Both the position numbers and the translations under genes were made by a program. Shown piece after piece: positions 8,625 through 19,758 of a stretch of DNA of 64,000 nt; the first letter of the stretch is position 1; each line of letters starts with the position of its first letter. The stretch is from Streptomyces nitrosporeus (lineage in GTDB: Bacteria > Actinomycetota > Actinomycetes > Streptomycetales > Streptomycetaceae). Where the stretch lies: contig NZ_CP023702.1 in the NCBI RefSeq assembly GCF_008704555.1, forward strand, positions 4,030,001 through 4,094,000, read 5' to 3'. The notes under the pieces are model-generated. The model searched no databases, was not told the DNA's origin, and saw nothing but the letters and a program-made list of their open reading frames with translations.

Positions 8625-8886
8625 TAGTCATCAGCGGGCCGAGAAGGGTTCCGCCGCACGTCGTGTCCCGAAACGGAACAGCGAAGGCGTTCACTCTCGG
8701 GACATCCGCCTCGTGCCCCGACAGAACACGGCGGCTCCTGCGCACAGAGAGCGCAGCCCTGAGCCGCTCCTGCCCGGCAACTTCCCCACGCGCAGGCGGC
8801 GTCCTGGGTACCGTGCTGGTGACGAACTCTGTACGGACAGCCCGGCGCCCCCCGCACGGCCGTCCGGCGGTTGGGGAGGTGTCCTG

Positions 8887-10116
8887 ATGCTGGAGGAAGC
8901 CGAGGAGATCGGCCGACGCGTCCGCAGGGCGAGGCTACGCCTCGGGATGCCACAGGCGGACCTCGCGACGGCCCTGGGGAAGTCGCAGGGCTGGGTGTCC
9001 AAGATGGAGCGCGGCCTGATCGAGCTGGACCGGGTCGGGCTGCTCAACCAGGTCGCCGCCGAGCTGCACGTCCACCCGAACGACCTGATCGGGCGCCCGT
9101 ACAGCAGCTCTCCGGACGACAACCAGTGGCAGATCGCTGCCTCGTCGATCCTGCGTGAGCTGCGCCGTTACGACCTCGCCCCCGTCTTCGACGGGACGCC
9201 GAGGCCGGCGCCGCAGCTGTGGCGGGAGGTGACGCGGCTCCACCGTCTCCGGGACACCGCCTCGAACGTGGCGATCCTCCGCGTCCTGCCCGACCTGTTC
9301 CGCGAGGCGCGGGCTCTGGCCGAGGCGTCGGAGGGGCACGAGCGGGAGGAGGCGTACGCGATCTACGCGGTGTGCTGCAAGTTCGCCCACACCGCCGCCC
9401 ACTCCCTCGGCCACCCGGAGCTGGTCGCGATGGCCTGTGAGCGGGCCGCATGGTCGGCCCGGCTGTCGGGGGATCCCGTGCTGCCCGCGGTCGCAGACTG
9501 GATGCGGGTCTGGGACATGTGGGCGACGGCCGACTGGGCGGACGCGCTGACGCTCTCGGACAAGGCGATCGGGTCGGTGCAGCAGGCGTACGAACACGGC
9601 GACCCGCTGGCTGTACGGGCCTGGGGCACGCTCCAGCTCCGGGCAGCGGTCTCGGCCGCCCGCGCCGGGCGCGCGTCCGAAGCGGAGGACCGGATCGGGT
9701 ACGCGAAGGACGCCGCCGAGCGGATGGATGCGTACGCCGGAGTGCCGGTGTACGACCGGCACTCGCTGACGTTCTCCGCCGGGAACGTGCAGATCCACGC
9801 GATCAGCGTGGCCCTGGAGATGGGCGAGCAGGGCAAGGCCCTGGAGATCAACCGCCGCACGAGCCCGGAGCTGGTGGGCGCGCTCCCCAACTCCCGGCAG
9901 GGGCACCACCACATGGACATCGCGCGGGCCTGGCTGTGGGACGGCAACCGGGACAAGGCCCTCGTCGAGCTGGAGACCGCCGAGCGGATCGCGCCCCAGC
10001 TCGTACGGAACCACCCCATCGCCCGCTCCACGCTCCGGAGCATCGTCTACGCCGAACGGGCAGCCACGCGTGAGAAGTTGCGGCGCATGTCCGACCGCTT
10101 TCACCTGGACGGATAG
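8887..10116 (+). CDS. XRE-family regulator with TPR-like domain
   Basis: 409 aa. ATG 8887 has GGGAGG seven bases upstream. An N-terminal XRE helix-turn-helix (about 8-65; LGMPQADLATALGKSQGWVS) is followed by about 330 residues of helical, TPR-like repeats. Streptomyces has many such proteins, and those I recall sit beside small metabolic clusters. It is the first gene after the terminator and precedes the unknown enzyme cluster in the same direction, so it is the likely regulator of that cluster. Ligand unknown. Confidence 0.75.
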   Translation: MLEEAEEIGRRVRRARLRLGMPQADLATALGKSQGWVSKMERGLIELDRVGLLNQVAAELHVHPNDLIGRPYSSSPDDNQWQIAASSILRELRRYDLAPVFDGTPRPAPQLWREVTRLHRLRDTASNVAILRVLPDLFREARALAEASEGHEREEAYAIYAVCCKFAHTAAHSLGHPELVAMACERAAWSARLSGDPVLPAVADWMRVWDMWATADWADALTLSDKAIGSVQQAYEHGDPLAVRAWGTLQLRAAVSAARAGRASEAEDRIGYAKDAAERMDAYAGVPVYDRHSLTFSAGNVQIHAISVALEMGEQGKALEINRRTSPELVGALPNSRQGHHHMDIARAWLWDGNRDKALVELETAERIAPQLVRNHPIARSTLRSIVYAERAATREKLRRMSDRFHLDG

Positions 10117-10171
10117 GGGTCGTATTCCTCCGGCTCATATTCGGGGTCGCGGCCGTCCCTAACTTCGGGGC

Positions 10172-10618
10172 ATGACCGGACGACGCACTCCCCATCTCCC
10201 TTCCCAGGAAGCCGAGTTACGTACGGCGGCTCCTTTCGTACCCCGGCTCGGTGACCTCGCCGCCGACACCGCTCACAGCGGTCGTGTCGGCGTCGTGGTC
10301 ACCCTCCCCGGTGAGGACTCCGCCACCACCTACCACCTGCGCCCACCCGGCGGCGGACCCACCTGGTCCGCGTCGGCGGATGGCTCCACGCTGCTTCCGG
10401 TGCCCGCGCAGATCACGCACGCCACCTTGCTGCCCCACCGGGACGCGGTCTACGACCCGCGCACCCGCCAGGGCTCGGTGCCCGTCGTGTTCCACCTCTC
10501 GGACGGATCGACACGCGAGGGCGCTCTCGTCCTCGCTCCGGCGGAACTGGAACGGCTGCACGCCGAGACCGGTCGTCTCCTGGCCAGCCACGAGAAGGCC
10601 ACCGGCGACCGCGCATGA
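10172..10618 (+). CDS. Hypothetical protein with an early TTA codon
   Basis: 148 aa, beginning MTGRRTPHLPSQEAEL. Predicted mostly beta strand (VGVVVTLPGEDSATTYHL); no domain recognised. Codon 16 is TTA (10217-10219), the rare leucine codon read by the bldA tRNA, so translation may depend on development stage. It overlaps the next gene as ATGA and lies between the XRE regulator and the enzyme cluster. Confidence 0.6.
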   Translation: MTGRRTPHLPSQEAELRTAAPFVPRLGDLAADTAHSGRVGVVVTLPGEDSATTYHLRPPGGGPTWSASADGSTLLPVPAQITHATLLPHRDAVYDPRTRQGSVPVVFHLSDGSTREGALVLAPAELERLHAETGRLLASHEKATGDRA

Positions 10619-10836
10619 GCAGGTCCCGCCACCGCCGACCCGCCACTCCCGCCCACGCTCTCGTACGGGCTGATCGCAGCAGCCGGTTCGCCCTGACGTT
10701 CCTCGCCCTCGCCGGCCTGGCCGGGCCCGCCTGGGCCCTGCGGTCCCAGGCCGACCAGCTCCTCGGCTCCCCTGCCCGCAGGGCTGCCGTGGCTATGCCG
10801 GAAGCGTTTCCGCTCCCCCGCACCACCGACCGCTGA
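10615..10836 (+). CDS. Small hypothetical protein with one hydrophobic segment
   Basis: 73 aa. A basic N-terminus (MSRSRHRRPATPAHALVRAD) is followed by one membrane-type or signal segment (FALTFLALAGLAGPAWAL) and a short polar tail. Coupled by ATGA to the preceding gene and followed by a strong hairpin. Could be a small membrane or exported protein; no function assigned. Confidence 0.5.
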   Translation: MSRSRHRRPATPAHALVRADRSSRFALTFLALAGLAGPAWALRSQADQLLGSPARRAAVAMPEAFPLPRTTDR

Positions 10837-10839
10837 ACG

Positions 10840-10900
10840 GCCCTCCGCCGAGGAGACCCGGAGCCTCCCCGTACCGCTCCCGCACCACTCGGCGGAGGGC
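10840..10900 (+). terminator. Long-armed hairpin between the regulator genes and the enzyme operon
   Basis: GCCCTCCGCCGAG (10840-10852) pairs perfectly with CTCGGCGGAGGGC (10888-10900) around a 35-base loop, four bases after the small-protein stop. Probably a terminator; the large loop leaves a protein-binding site for the operon beginning at 10942 possible. Confidence 0.55.
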
Positions 10901-10941
10901 GACCAGCCATGTACTCCTCCGACACGCGAAAGGTCAATCCG

Positions 10942-11772
10942 ATGGACACCTTGACCGCCCTTGCCGGGCAGATCGCCCAGCTCGACGCTGTCGACCCCGC
11001 TCAGCTGGAGCGGATGCGCCACGAGGCCCTGACGGCCCCGGCGCCCTGGAAGGCCGAGTACAGCGCCTACCAGTCGGGAGGCTGGTGGACGACGTCGTTG
11101 ATGAACGCGTCCGGCGACGCCGTCGACGTGACGATCGGCGACTGCACGGCCAGGCCGACCGACCTGCTGGCGCAGATGCCGGCCACCGCCGCCCTGCTGA
11201 CCGAACTCGGCCTGAACTACATGTGGGTGCGGCTCGCCCGGCTGGAGGCCAACGCCTTCCTGTGGGAGCACCGCGACTACGACGAGCTCGACCAGGTCGA
11301 GCGGCACCGGCTGCACATCCCCCTGCACACCAACACGTCGGCGTTCCTCGTCACCGGCGGCACGAAGGTGCACATGACCGGCGGGCGGATCTGGCGGCTG
11401 ACACCGACGTACGCCCACGGGGTGTGCAACCTGCTGGGCCCGGACCGGATCCACCTGATCGCCGACGTGTACGCCGACGACGCCTACCGGCTCCTCGCCC
11501 GCCGGCCCACGCTCCACTCCGGCTCCGCCGAGCCGCTGCCCCCGGCCGGTCCGGCAGTCATCGCCGAACGGCTCCAGGCCGCCCGTGGCATGGCCGGCCT
11601 CGGCTACACGGACGCGGCCGAGCGGATGCTGCTGCGGCTCTTCTACACGTACGCGCTTCCCGAGGGAGCGGTCTACGACCTGATCGCCGAACTGCACACC
11701 TCGCTCGGCAACGAAGAGGCCGCCACGCGCTGGACGTCGGCCAAGCGCCGCCTCCTCGCCCTCACGGCCTGA
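10942..11772 (+). CDS. Aspartyl/asparaginyl beta-hydroxylase-like dioxygenase
   Basis: 276 aa from ATG 10942 (GAAAGG eight bases upstream); ATG 10909 in frame is an alternative. Matches the Asp/Asn beta-hydroxylase family, non-heme Fe(II)/2-oxoglutarate enzymes using two His ligands: His110 in WEHRDY and His159 in YAHGVCN, with Arg169 in RIHLIADVY for 2-oxoglutarate. The core is the expected jelly-roll (LHIPLHTNTSAFLVTGG). Such enzymes hydroxylate Asp, Asn or Arg side chains, in proteins or free amino acids. First enzyme of the cluster; substrate unknown. Confidence 0.8.
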   Translation: MDTLTALAGQIAQLDAVDPAQLERMRHEALTAPAPWKAEYSAYQSGGWWTTSLMNASGDAVDVTIGDCTARPTDLLAQMPATAALLTELGLNYMWVRLARLEANAFLWEHRDYDELDQVERHRLHIPLHTNTSAFLVTGGTKVHMTGGRIWRLTPTYAHGVCNLLGPDRIHLIADVYADDAYRLLARRPTLHSGSAEPLPPAGPAVIAERLQAARGMAGLGYTDAAERMLLRLFYTYALPEGAVYDLIAELHTSLGNEEAATRWTSAKRRLLALTA

Positions 11773-11822
11773 CCGACCCGGCCCACACGGCCCTCACGCC
11801 GACATTCGATCGGAGGACGCAC

Positions 11823-12695
11823 GTGCCCACCCTGCACCTGGCGGAACTCACCTTCGCCAACCGCCCGTCCCAGCTCCCGCTGCTGTCCCGGCTCGCCGAC
11901 ATCCTGGCCACCTCGCCGTCGGTCACGCACCTGATGGTGCGCGGGTCGCTGGCCCACGGCACCGCCGACCGCCTCTCGGACGTCGACTTCGTCGTCGGTG
12001 TCCAGGACGCCGACCTGCCCTCGTTCGTCGAGGCCCTGGACGACCTGATGTCCATCGAGGCCGGCGCCCTGCTGCCCGGCTGGCGCGACACGATCGTCGC
12101 CGACCTGGGCGGAGTCGGCATGGTCTTCCTCGTCCCGGACGAGGGGCACCTGCACCAGATCGACCTCTACCTCGCGCCCGCGTCGCGCATCCCACGCCTA
12201 CGGGCGACGGTCGCCACCGCGTTACTCCTCGACCGCGAGCCGGCCATCGCCCCGGCCGAGGGAACGGTGGCTGCCGAGCGGTTCGCGGCCGAGTTCCTCG
12301 CCCGGCCCCGTACCTGCTCAGAGCTGCTCATCGAGCACCTGGTGCTGGCCGTGCTGCTGCACAAGCGCATCAAGCGGGGCCAGCGGTTCGTCGCCTACTC
12401 CGAGTGGCACCGCCTCCACACCGCGACGAAGGACCTGATCAAGACGGCCCTGGCACCCAGCTCGCGGTTCTGGGGCTGGTACCAGCTGCGCGAGGAGATC
12501 GCCGTCACCCCGATCGGCCGGGTCTGCCTCGGCGATCTGGAGGCCGCGATCAGCGGACCGGCCGTCCCCCTCGCCGCTGATGTGGACGCGGCCGTCGAGC
12601 GGACGCTCGCCCTGGTCGAGCGGGCCTGCCCCGAGGCGCTGAGCGGACTGGAGAGCCCGATCGCCGCGTATCGCACCTACCTGGAGCTGATGTGA
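11823..12695 (+). CDS. Nucleotidyltransferase, pol-beta superfamily
   Basis: 290 aa; GTG start with GGAGGA five bases upstream. The signature is GSLAHGTADRLSDVDFVV: Gly41-Ser42, then Asp53 and Asp55, with a third carboxylate at Asp114 (HQIDLYLAP). This is the minimal nucleotidyltransferase fold of antibiotic adenylyltransferases and MNT-type proteins. The C-terminal helical part includes KRGQRFVAYSEWHRL. A rare TTA codon lies at 12222. Its stop overlaps the next start. It may transfer a nucleotide to a small molecule or RNA; the acceptor cannot be told. Confidence 0.78.
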   Translation: MPTLHLAELTFANRPSQLPLLSRLADILATSPSVTHLMVRGSLAHGTADRLSDVDFVVGVQDADLPSFVEALDDLMSIEAGALLPGWRDTIVADLGGVGMVFLVPDEGHLHQIDLYLAPASRIPRLRATVATALLLDREPAIAPAEGTVAAERFAAEFLARPRTCSELLIEHLVLAVLLHKRIKRGQRFVAYSEWHRLHTATKDLIKTALAPSSRFWGWYQLREEIAVTPIGRVCLGDLEAAISGPAVPLAADVDAAVERTLALVERACPEALSGLESPIAAYRTYLELM

Positions 12696-13309
12696 ACGCG
12701 CTCCACCTCGCGGGCCCGGCCTCCGACCGGGCCCGCGAGGGTCTGACCGCCGTCTTCTTCGGCGGGGTCCGTCCCGCCTCCTGCGAGGAGGAGAAGCTGG
12801 CCGAGGAGATCGGCCGGGCCCTGGCCCAGGCCGGCTACTCCCTCCTGCACGGCGGCTACAACGGCCTGATGGAGGCCGCCGCGCGCGGGGCCGCCTCCGA
12901 AGGAGCCCTGGTCACCGCGGTGACCCTGATCAGCAAGCACGACGAGTGGGGCGCGTTCAACCCGCACGCCACCACATCCGTCCGCCTGCCCGACCTCGGC
13001 ACCCGGCTCAACCACTACCTGGACCACGCCGACCTGGTCGTCGCCATGGGCGGAGGCATCGGCACTCTCCACGAGCTGACCGCCGCCGTCTACTACGCGA
13101 CGACCATCCGGCCCGTACCGATCTTCCTCGCCGGGCCGACCGCCCAGCGCCTGCTCGCCTTCCTACGCGAGGAGAAGTGGCTGTACGAGACCCCGACCCG
13201 GCCCCTCGGATTCCTCAGCACCGCCGAGTCCGCCGAGGTCTTCCGCGACCGCCTCGCCGCTCTCGACACGCTCGACACGCTCGATACGGCACCGATCGGA
13301 GGAGCATGA
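12692..13309 (+). CDS. LOG-family nucleotide 5'-monophosphate phosphoribohydrolase-like protein
   Basis: 205 aa; GTG overlapping the previous stop. Rossmann-like LOG fold with GGYNGLMEAAARGA (about 54-67) and GGGIGTLHE (about 121-129). The usual second motif is PGGxGTxxE; here the Pro is Gly, while the Glu is kept. Family members hydrolyse the base-ribose bond of nucleoside monophosphates. An almost perfect short repeat (CTCGACACG-type, 13264-13286) encodes LDTLDTLDT near the C-terminus. Coupled to the PRTase gene by ATGA. Confidence 0.78.
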   Translation: MNALHLAGPASDRAREGLTAVFFGGVRPASCEEEKLAEEIGRALAQAGYSLLHGGYNGLMEAAARGAASEGALVTAVTLISKHDEWGAFNPHATTSVRLPDLGTRLNHYLDHADLVVAMGGGIGTLHELTAAVYYATTIRPVPIFLAGPTAQRLLAFLREEKWLYETPTRPLGFLSTAESAEVFRDRLAALDTLDTLDTAPIGGA

Positions 13310-13857
13310 CCACCAGCACCCGGCTGCCCGACCTCACCGTCCGGCTCGCCGAAACCGCCCTCGTCACGGCCCCCTTCCACCTCTCCGACGGCGGGAGGAT
13401 CGACAGCTACTTCGACGAGTACCGTCTGGCCGCCGATCCCGAGCTCCTGCGCGACACCGCCGCCGCCATGGCCGCCCTCGTCCCCAGCGACGCCCAGCTG
13501 CTGGCCGGGATCGAGCTCGGGGGTGTCCCTCTCGTCGTCGCCCTGTCCGCCGCGACCGGGCTGCCCGCCGTGTTCGTGCGCCGCCGCCCGAAGGGATACG
13601 GCTCCCGACGGCAGATCGAGGGCGCTACCTTCATCGGCCGACGGACCGTGCTCGTCGATGACGTGGTCCGCTCCGGCGGGCAGCTGCTCGCCATGGCCCG
13701 CACCTTGCGGATCGCCGGAGCGCCGGTCGCCGACGCGCTGTGCGTCCTTGAGCGCCCACTGGGCGGCCGGGCACTGCTGGCCGAGCACAACGTCACCCTC
13801 CACTCCCTGCTCACCGAGGATGACCTGGTCGTATCGCAGACGGGTGACCCGTCGTGA
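13306..13857 (+). CDS. Orotate-phosphoribosyltransferase-like protein
   Basis: 183 aa; ATG with GGAGGAG just upstream. PRTase type I fold: PRPP loop VLVDDVVRSGGQ (115-126), and RRRPKGYGSRRQIEG like the mobile loop of PyrE. The N-terminal FHLSDGGRIDSYFDEYR also recalls orotate PRTase. A housekeeping pyrE lies at 35908, so this is a paralog carried by the element. It may attach a different base to PRPP. Translationally coupled on both sides within the unknown cluster. Confidence 0.8.
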   Translation: MTTSTRLPDLTVRLAETALVTAPFHLSDGGRIDSYFDEYRLAADPELLRDTAAAMAALVPSDAQLLAGIELGGVPLVVALSAATGLPAVFVRRRPKGYGSRRQIEGATFIGRRTVLVDDVVRSGGQLLAMARTLRIAGAPVADALCVLERPLGGRALLAEHNVTLHSLLTEDDLVVSQTGDPS

Positions 13858-14507
13858 AGCGGGCTGTGCTGTTCGACCTCGACGGCGTCCTCGTCGACAG
13901 CCGCCACGCCCAGCTCGCCACACTGGCGGGCTTCGCGACCTCCGCCCTCGGTAGACGTGTCACCATCGCCGACCTGCCGGCCGGGGCCGCGACCATCCCG
14001 CGCGAGCACGTGCTCGCCGAGCTCGGCTACGCCGGGGCGATCAACCCGGACAGCTGGGACGCGGCGACGGCCACCGCCACCCTCACCGCCGAGGTGTTCC
14101 CGTTCGTGGCCGGCACGCTCGCCGCGCTGCGCGCCGCCGACGTCGGCACCGGCATCGTGACCCTGCGAAGCCGCCAGCGGGTCGACTGGTTTCTGCCGCC
14201 CAACATCCTCGGTCTGATCGACGTCGTCGTCTGCTACGAGGACGCGGCACCGAAGCCCGCGCCGGACGGCCTCCTGCTCGCCCTCGACAAGCTCGGCGTG
14301 TCACCCGGCGACGCCGTGTTCATCGGGGACATGGAGTCCGACATGCACGCGGCCCGCGCGGCCGGCGTGACGCCGATCGGTTCCGGCTGGGGCTTCTCCG
14401 GCCCGTCGACGCTCACCCGGGCCGGCGCCGCCGTCGTGCTCCCCCACGCCGACGACCTCGCCGGAACGCTCCTGTCCCTGACGGGCACCGGGCGGCGGGG
14501 CGCATAA
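13854..14507 (+). CDS. HAD-superfamily phosphatase
   Basis: 217 aa; GTG overlapping the PRTase stop. HAD motifs: I FDLDGVLVDS (nucleophile Asp9, acid Asp11), II around IVTLRSR, III PKPAPDG (Lys), IV GDMESDMHAA. The cap region (about 15-85) is the phosphoglycolate-phosphatase type. In this operon it would be expected to dephosphorylate a sugar phosphate or nucleotide, for example the ribose 5-phosphate or NMP made or used by its neighbours; that is inference. Confidence 0.82.
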   Translation: MKRAVLFDLDGVLVDSRHAQLATLAGFATSALGRRVTIADLPAGAATIPREHVLAELGYAGAINPDSWDAATATATLTAEVFPFVAGTLAALRAADVGTGIVTLRSRQRVDWFLPPNILGLIDVVVCYEDAAPKPAPDGLLLALDKLGVSPGDAVFIGDMESDMHAARAAGVTPIGSGWGFSGPSTLTRAGAAVVLPHADDLAGTLLSLTGTGRRGA

Positions 14508-14542
14508 ATCGAAGCGATCTTGACTCCGGACCCGCTACGCTG

Positions 14543-14591
14543 GGTGGCGCAGTCGCAGCGGACCGTTGCGTCCGGTGACGGCTGCGCCACC
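14543..14591 (+). promoter_or_regulatory. Long GC-rich hairpin upstream of the second alaS
   Basis: GGTGGCGCAG (14543-14552) pairs perfectly with CTGCGCCACC (14582-14591); an inner stem CGGAC (14559-14563) and GTCCG (14570-14574) lies within. It is 35 bases after the HAD stop. It could terminate the upstream operon or form the first part of an alaS leader. No T-box sequence was found. Confidence 0.5.
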
Positions 14592-14612
14592 TGAGACAAC
14601 GGATCTGGAGTC

Positions 14613-14663
14613 ATGGTCTACACCGTGGGGGCGCGAGCTATCTGCGTCGAGCTGGAGAACTGA
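14613..14663 (+). CDS. Putative leader peptide of the second alaS
   Basis: 16 codons: MVYTVGARAICVELEN. It contains two alanine codons (7 and 9) and ends inside the competing hairpin at 14655-14685. GGAG is only two bases before the ATG, so the ribosome-binding site is not ideal. An alanine-sensing leader would make sense upstream of alaS, but two Ala codons are few. Treat as a hypothesis. Confidence 0.35.
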   Translation: MVYTVGARAICVELEN

Positions 14664-14685
14664 GAACCCCTCAGTCCCTGTTCTC
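14655..14685 (+). promoter_or_regulatory. Mutually exclusive hairpin pairings before alaS
   Basis: GAGAAC occurs twice (14655-14660, across the end of the leader frame, and 14662-14667), and one GTTCTC (14680-14685) can pair with either copy. A ribosome finishing the short leader frame would cover the first copy. This is the geometry of an attenuator or translational switch; there is no U-tract. Confidence 0.35.
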
Positions 14686-14749
14686 GGCCCGGCTCGGCGT
14701 GTGATCGACCCCCATCTCTCCACGACTCTTCCGTGAGGGCCACACCACC

Positions 14750-17401
<2,652 letters not shown>

Positions 17402-17407
17402 TAGCCG

Positions 17408-17448
17408 ACGGACTGCTGGTGCCGCCACAAGCGGCACCAGCAGTCCGT
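17408..17448. terminator. Bidirectional terminator between alaS2 and the GNAT gene
   Basis: An 18-bp perfect inverted repeat, arms 17408-17425 and 17431-17448, core GGACTGCTGGTGCCGC, five-base loop CACAA. It lies between two convergent stops and so serves both. Confidence 0.9.
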
Positions 17449-17449
17449 G

Positions 17450-18070
17450 TCACAGCCCGTGTCCGCCGGGCGCCAGCTCCTTCAGGAGCACCACGCTCTC
17501 GTAGTTCGTCACGCCCCACCGCCAGGACCCGACCGGCACGTAGCCACGCCTGCGGTACCAACCGACCAGATCGACCGCCTCGGCCGACGTATCGATCACT
17601 ACCTGCGCCGACCCGAGCGCGGCAATACGTTCCTCCGCCAGGGCCAGCAGTCGCTTGCCAAGACCCGCCCCCCGGTACGAGGGGTCCACCGCAAGCTGCC
17701 AGAACGCTCCTGATCCCGCTGGAGCCGGGTACCCGTCCGGGGCTTCATGCGGAGCTGCCACCGTCACGGTGCCCACCAGCTCGCTTCCCTGCAGAGCTAC
17801 CCAGCACTCACCCTGGCGCAGCCTGTAGGCCGTGTCCTCCACCGACTGATATGAGGCGAAGAAGACTCGACCTTCGGCCGCATGGGCGGAGTAGGCGCGG
17901 TGAAGCAGACGCGTCAGGTGCGCAACGGAGTCACCCTCGGCGAATGACCGGACCACGACGGATTCACGGCTGCCGAGCCGTTCCGACCTGTCTGCTGGTG
18001 ATCCGTCCACGCGATCAAGTATCGGCCGGAGAGAGATGCGCCACCTGCTGAGATGCGAGTACACCGTCAT
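17450..18070 (-). CDS. GNAT-family N-acetyltransferase
   Basis: 206 aa from ATG 18070; the start is uncertain, since the domain itself begins around VVVRSFAEGD. Acetyl-CoA-binding motif A is clear: FWQLAVDPSYRGAGLGKRLLALAEE, and motif B ends WYRRRGYVPVG. The family acetylates amines of small molecules or proteins. It is convergent with alaS2 and belongs to neither flanking operon. Substrate unknown; a detoxifying or self-protection role for the adjacent cluster is possible. Confidence 0.8.
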   Translation of the reverse strand: MTVYSHLSRWRISLRPILDRVDGSPADRSERLGSRESVVVRSFAEGDSVAHLTRLLHRAYSAHAAEGRVFFASYQSVEDTAYRLRQGECWVALQGSELVGTVTVAAPHEAPDGYPAPAGSGAFWQLAVDPSYRGAGLGKRLLALAEERIAALGSAQVVIDTSAEAVDLVGWYRRRGYVPVGSWRWGVTNYESVVLLKELAPGGHGL

Positions 18071-18468
18071 ACACCTGGGGCGGGGCGTGTTTGACTGCGC
18101 CCCGCCCCGCAATGGCGCAGCCTGTCCGCTACCGCGGGTATACGCAGGAAATGGCCTGCCCGCCGGGAGCAGCGATCGCTCCGGCGTAGCGCGAAGCGGG
18201 GAAAACTGCAGGTGAGCCGCGTCCGGACAGCAGTCCTTTGATTCTCTTGCGCAGCCGTCCGGTGAGCCCCGGTCTGCAGGATTCCGGCCCTTTAGACTGG
18301 GTATTCCCACTGGTCGCGTTCGCGGTCAGCTGTACATCCCAGCCTCGGTGGACTTCCTGCCGTGCAGCTGGGATGTTCGTGCGACAGACGGACTCGTTCG
18401 CACGTTCGAGTCCGGCCTGCCGAGTGCAGCCGAGCAAGCGGTGGGCAGTGCGCGTGTATGGAGGACGA
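18071..18468. other. Intergenic region upstream of the methyltransferase, with an inverted repeat
   Basis: No gene seen. ACATCCCAGC (18334-18343) and GCTGGGATGT (18367-18376) form a perfect 10-bp inverted repeat around 23 bases, about 95 bp before the methyltransferase start. A -10-like TAGACT lies at about 18292. These may control the methyltransferase gene, whose dose must be balanced with the nuclease. Confidence 0.4.
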
Positions 18469-19758
18469 ATGACGGATCTGCATGTGGTCGAGATCTGCGC
18501 GGGAGCGGGTGGCCAGGCCCTCGGTTTGGAGCGCGCAGGCTTCGAGCATGCCCTGGCGGTAGAGCTCGACGCGAATGCCGCCTCCACGCTTCGCCGGAAC
18601 CGTCCGGCCTGGCATGTGGTGGAAGGGGATGTAGCAGATCCCGGAACATGGACCCCTGAGGACTACCGCACCGTGAACGGCGAGCAGCTGGACCTGCTCG
18701 CCGGCGGTGTCCCATGCCCCCCGTTCACGATCGCGGGCAAGCAGCTCGGGGCAACGGACGAGCGCGATCTGTTCGCCTGGGCGGTCAACCTCGCCGAGCG
18801 GGTGCGGCCGAAGGCGCTGCTGCTGGAGAACGTCCGGGGGCTGAGCGCCAACCGCTTCGCGGCATACCGCCAGAACGTCCTGGACACCTTGCAGAGCGCA
18901 GGCTACGCAGCGCAGTGGAAGCTGCTCCATGCTGCCGACTTCGGTGTTCCCCAGCTCCGCCCGCGCTTCGTGCTCGTAGCGCTCCTTCCTGAGTACGCAG
19001 AGTATTTCTCCTGGCCGGAGGAACTTCCCGATGCCCGTCTGACCGTGGGGGAGGCGCTTGAGTGCTTGATGGCGGCCAAGGGCTGGGAAGGTGCAAAAGC
19101 CTGGGCTGACGGAGCAGACGACATCGCGCCCACCATCGTGGGCGGATCGAAGAAGCACGGTGGCGCCGACCTCGGCCCGACCCGGGCCAAGGCAGCGTGG
19201 GCGAAACTCGGCGTAGATGCTAAGGGCGTCGCAGACGAAGCACCTGAACCAGGCTGGAAGCCTGCTGAGGGCAAGCCCGGGCCGAAACTCACCGTCGAGA
19301 TGGTCGCGCGCATCCAAGGGTGGAAGCCCGAAGACAAGTGGTTCTTCGAAGGGCGCAAGACAACCACCTACCGGCAGGTGGGCAACGCCTTCCCGCCGCC
19401 CGTCGCCGAGGCTGTCGGGCGGTCCATCGCCCGAGCCCTGCGGAAGGAAGGCGAGCGGAATGAGCTCGTGGAAGCGACGGAGACGGTCCACGACCCGGTG
19501 TACAAGCTGCTCCGCGGCATGGAGCGCCCTCTCGGCATCGATCAGATCATCAAGCGGCTGGAGAAGTACGGGCAGCACATGTCCGAGCCGGAAGTCGAAA
19601 GGCATCTCGCCCACTTGGAGCGGGACTTCATCATCACGCGCGTCCCGCGCTCCAGCGGGGCGCTGGGATACCAGCTCGGCGAATTCAAGGCATTCGTCGG
19701 GCAGGAAGGCCATCAGCGGCATGAGCTCTTCGCGGTGAACCAGGCGAAGATCAGCTGA
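18469..19758 (+). CDS. DNA (cytosine-5) methyltransferase of a NaeI-type system
   Basis: 429 aa; ATG with GGAGG. All m5C-MTase motifs are present: I (EICAGAGGQALGLERAG), IV with catalytic Cys83 in GGVPCPPF, VI ENV at 120-122, VIII QLRPR at 162-166, X QVGNAFPPPVA. The target-recognition region is about 190-290. An extra C-terminal winged-helix-like region (about 330-429) follows motif X. It is convergent with vsr and the NaeI-like nuclease, overlapping the vsr tail by 8 bp. By association it should protect GCCGGC, to be tested. Confidence 0.92.
   Translation: MTDLHVVEICAGAGGQALGLERAGFEHALAVELDANAASTLRRNRPAWHVVEGDVADPGTWTPEDYRTVNGEQLDLLAGGVPCPPFTIAGKQLGATDERDLFAWAVNLAERVRPKALLLENVRGLSANRFAAYRQNVLDTLQSAGYAAQWKLLHAADFGVPQLRPRFVLVALLPEYAEYFSWPEELPDARLTVGEALECLMAAKGWEGAKAWADGADDIAPTIVGGSKKHGGADLGPTRAKAAWAKLGVDAKGVADEAPEPGWKPAEGKPGPKLTVEMVARIQGWKPEDKWFFEGRKTTTYRQVGNAFPPPVAEAVGRSIARALRKEGERNELVEATETVHDPVYKLLRGMERPLGIDQIIKRLEKYGQHMSEPEVERHLAHLERDFIITRVPRSSGALGYQLGEFKAFVGQEGHQRHELFAVNQAKIS

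Noticed and set aside
14520..14541. Promoter TTGACT...TACGCT before alaS2
   Set aside because: Spacer is only 10 bp, too short for a normal promoter.
14508..14749. T-box riboswitch before alaS2
   Set aside because: No T-box sequence or specifier-loop layout was found; the structure is a different hairpin set.
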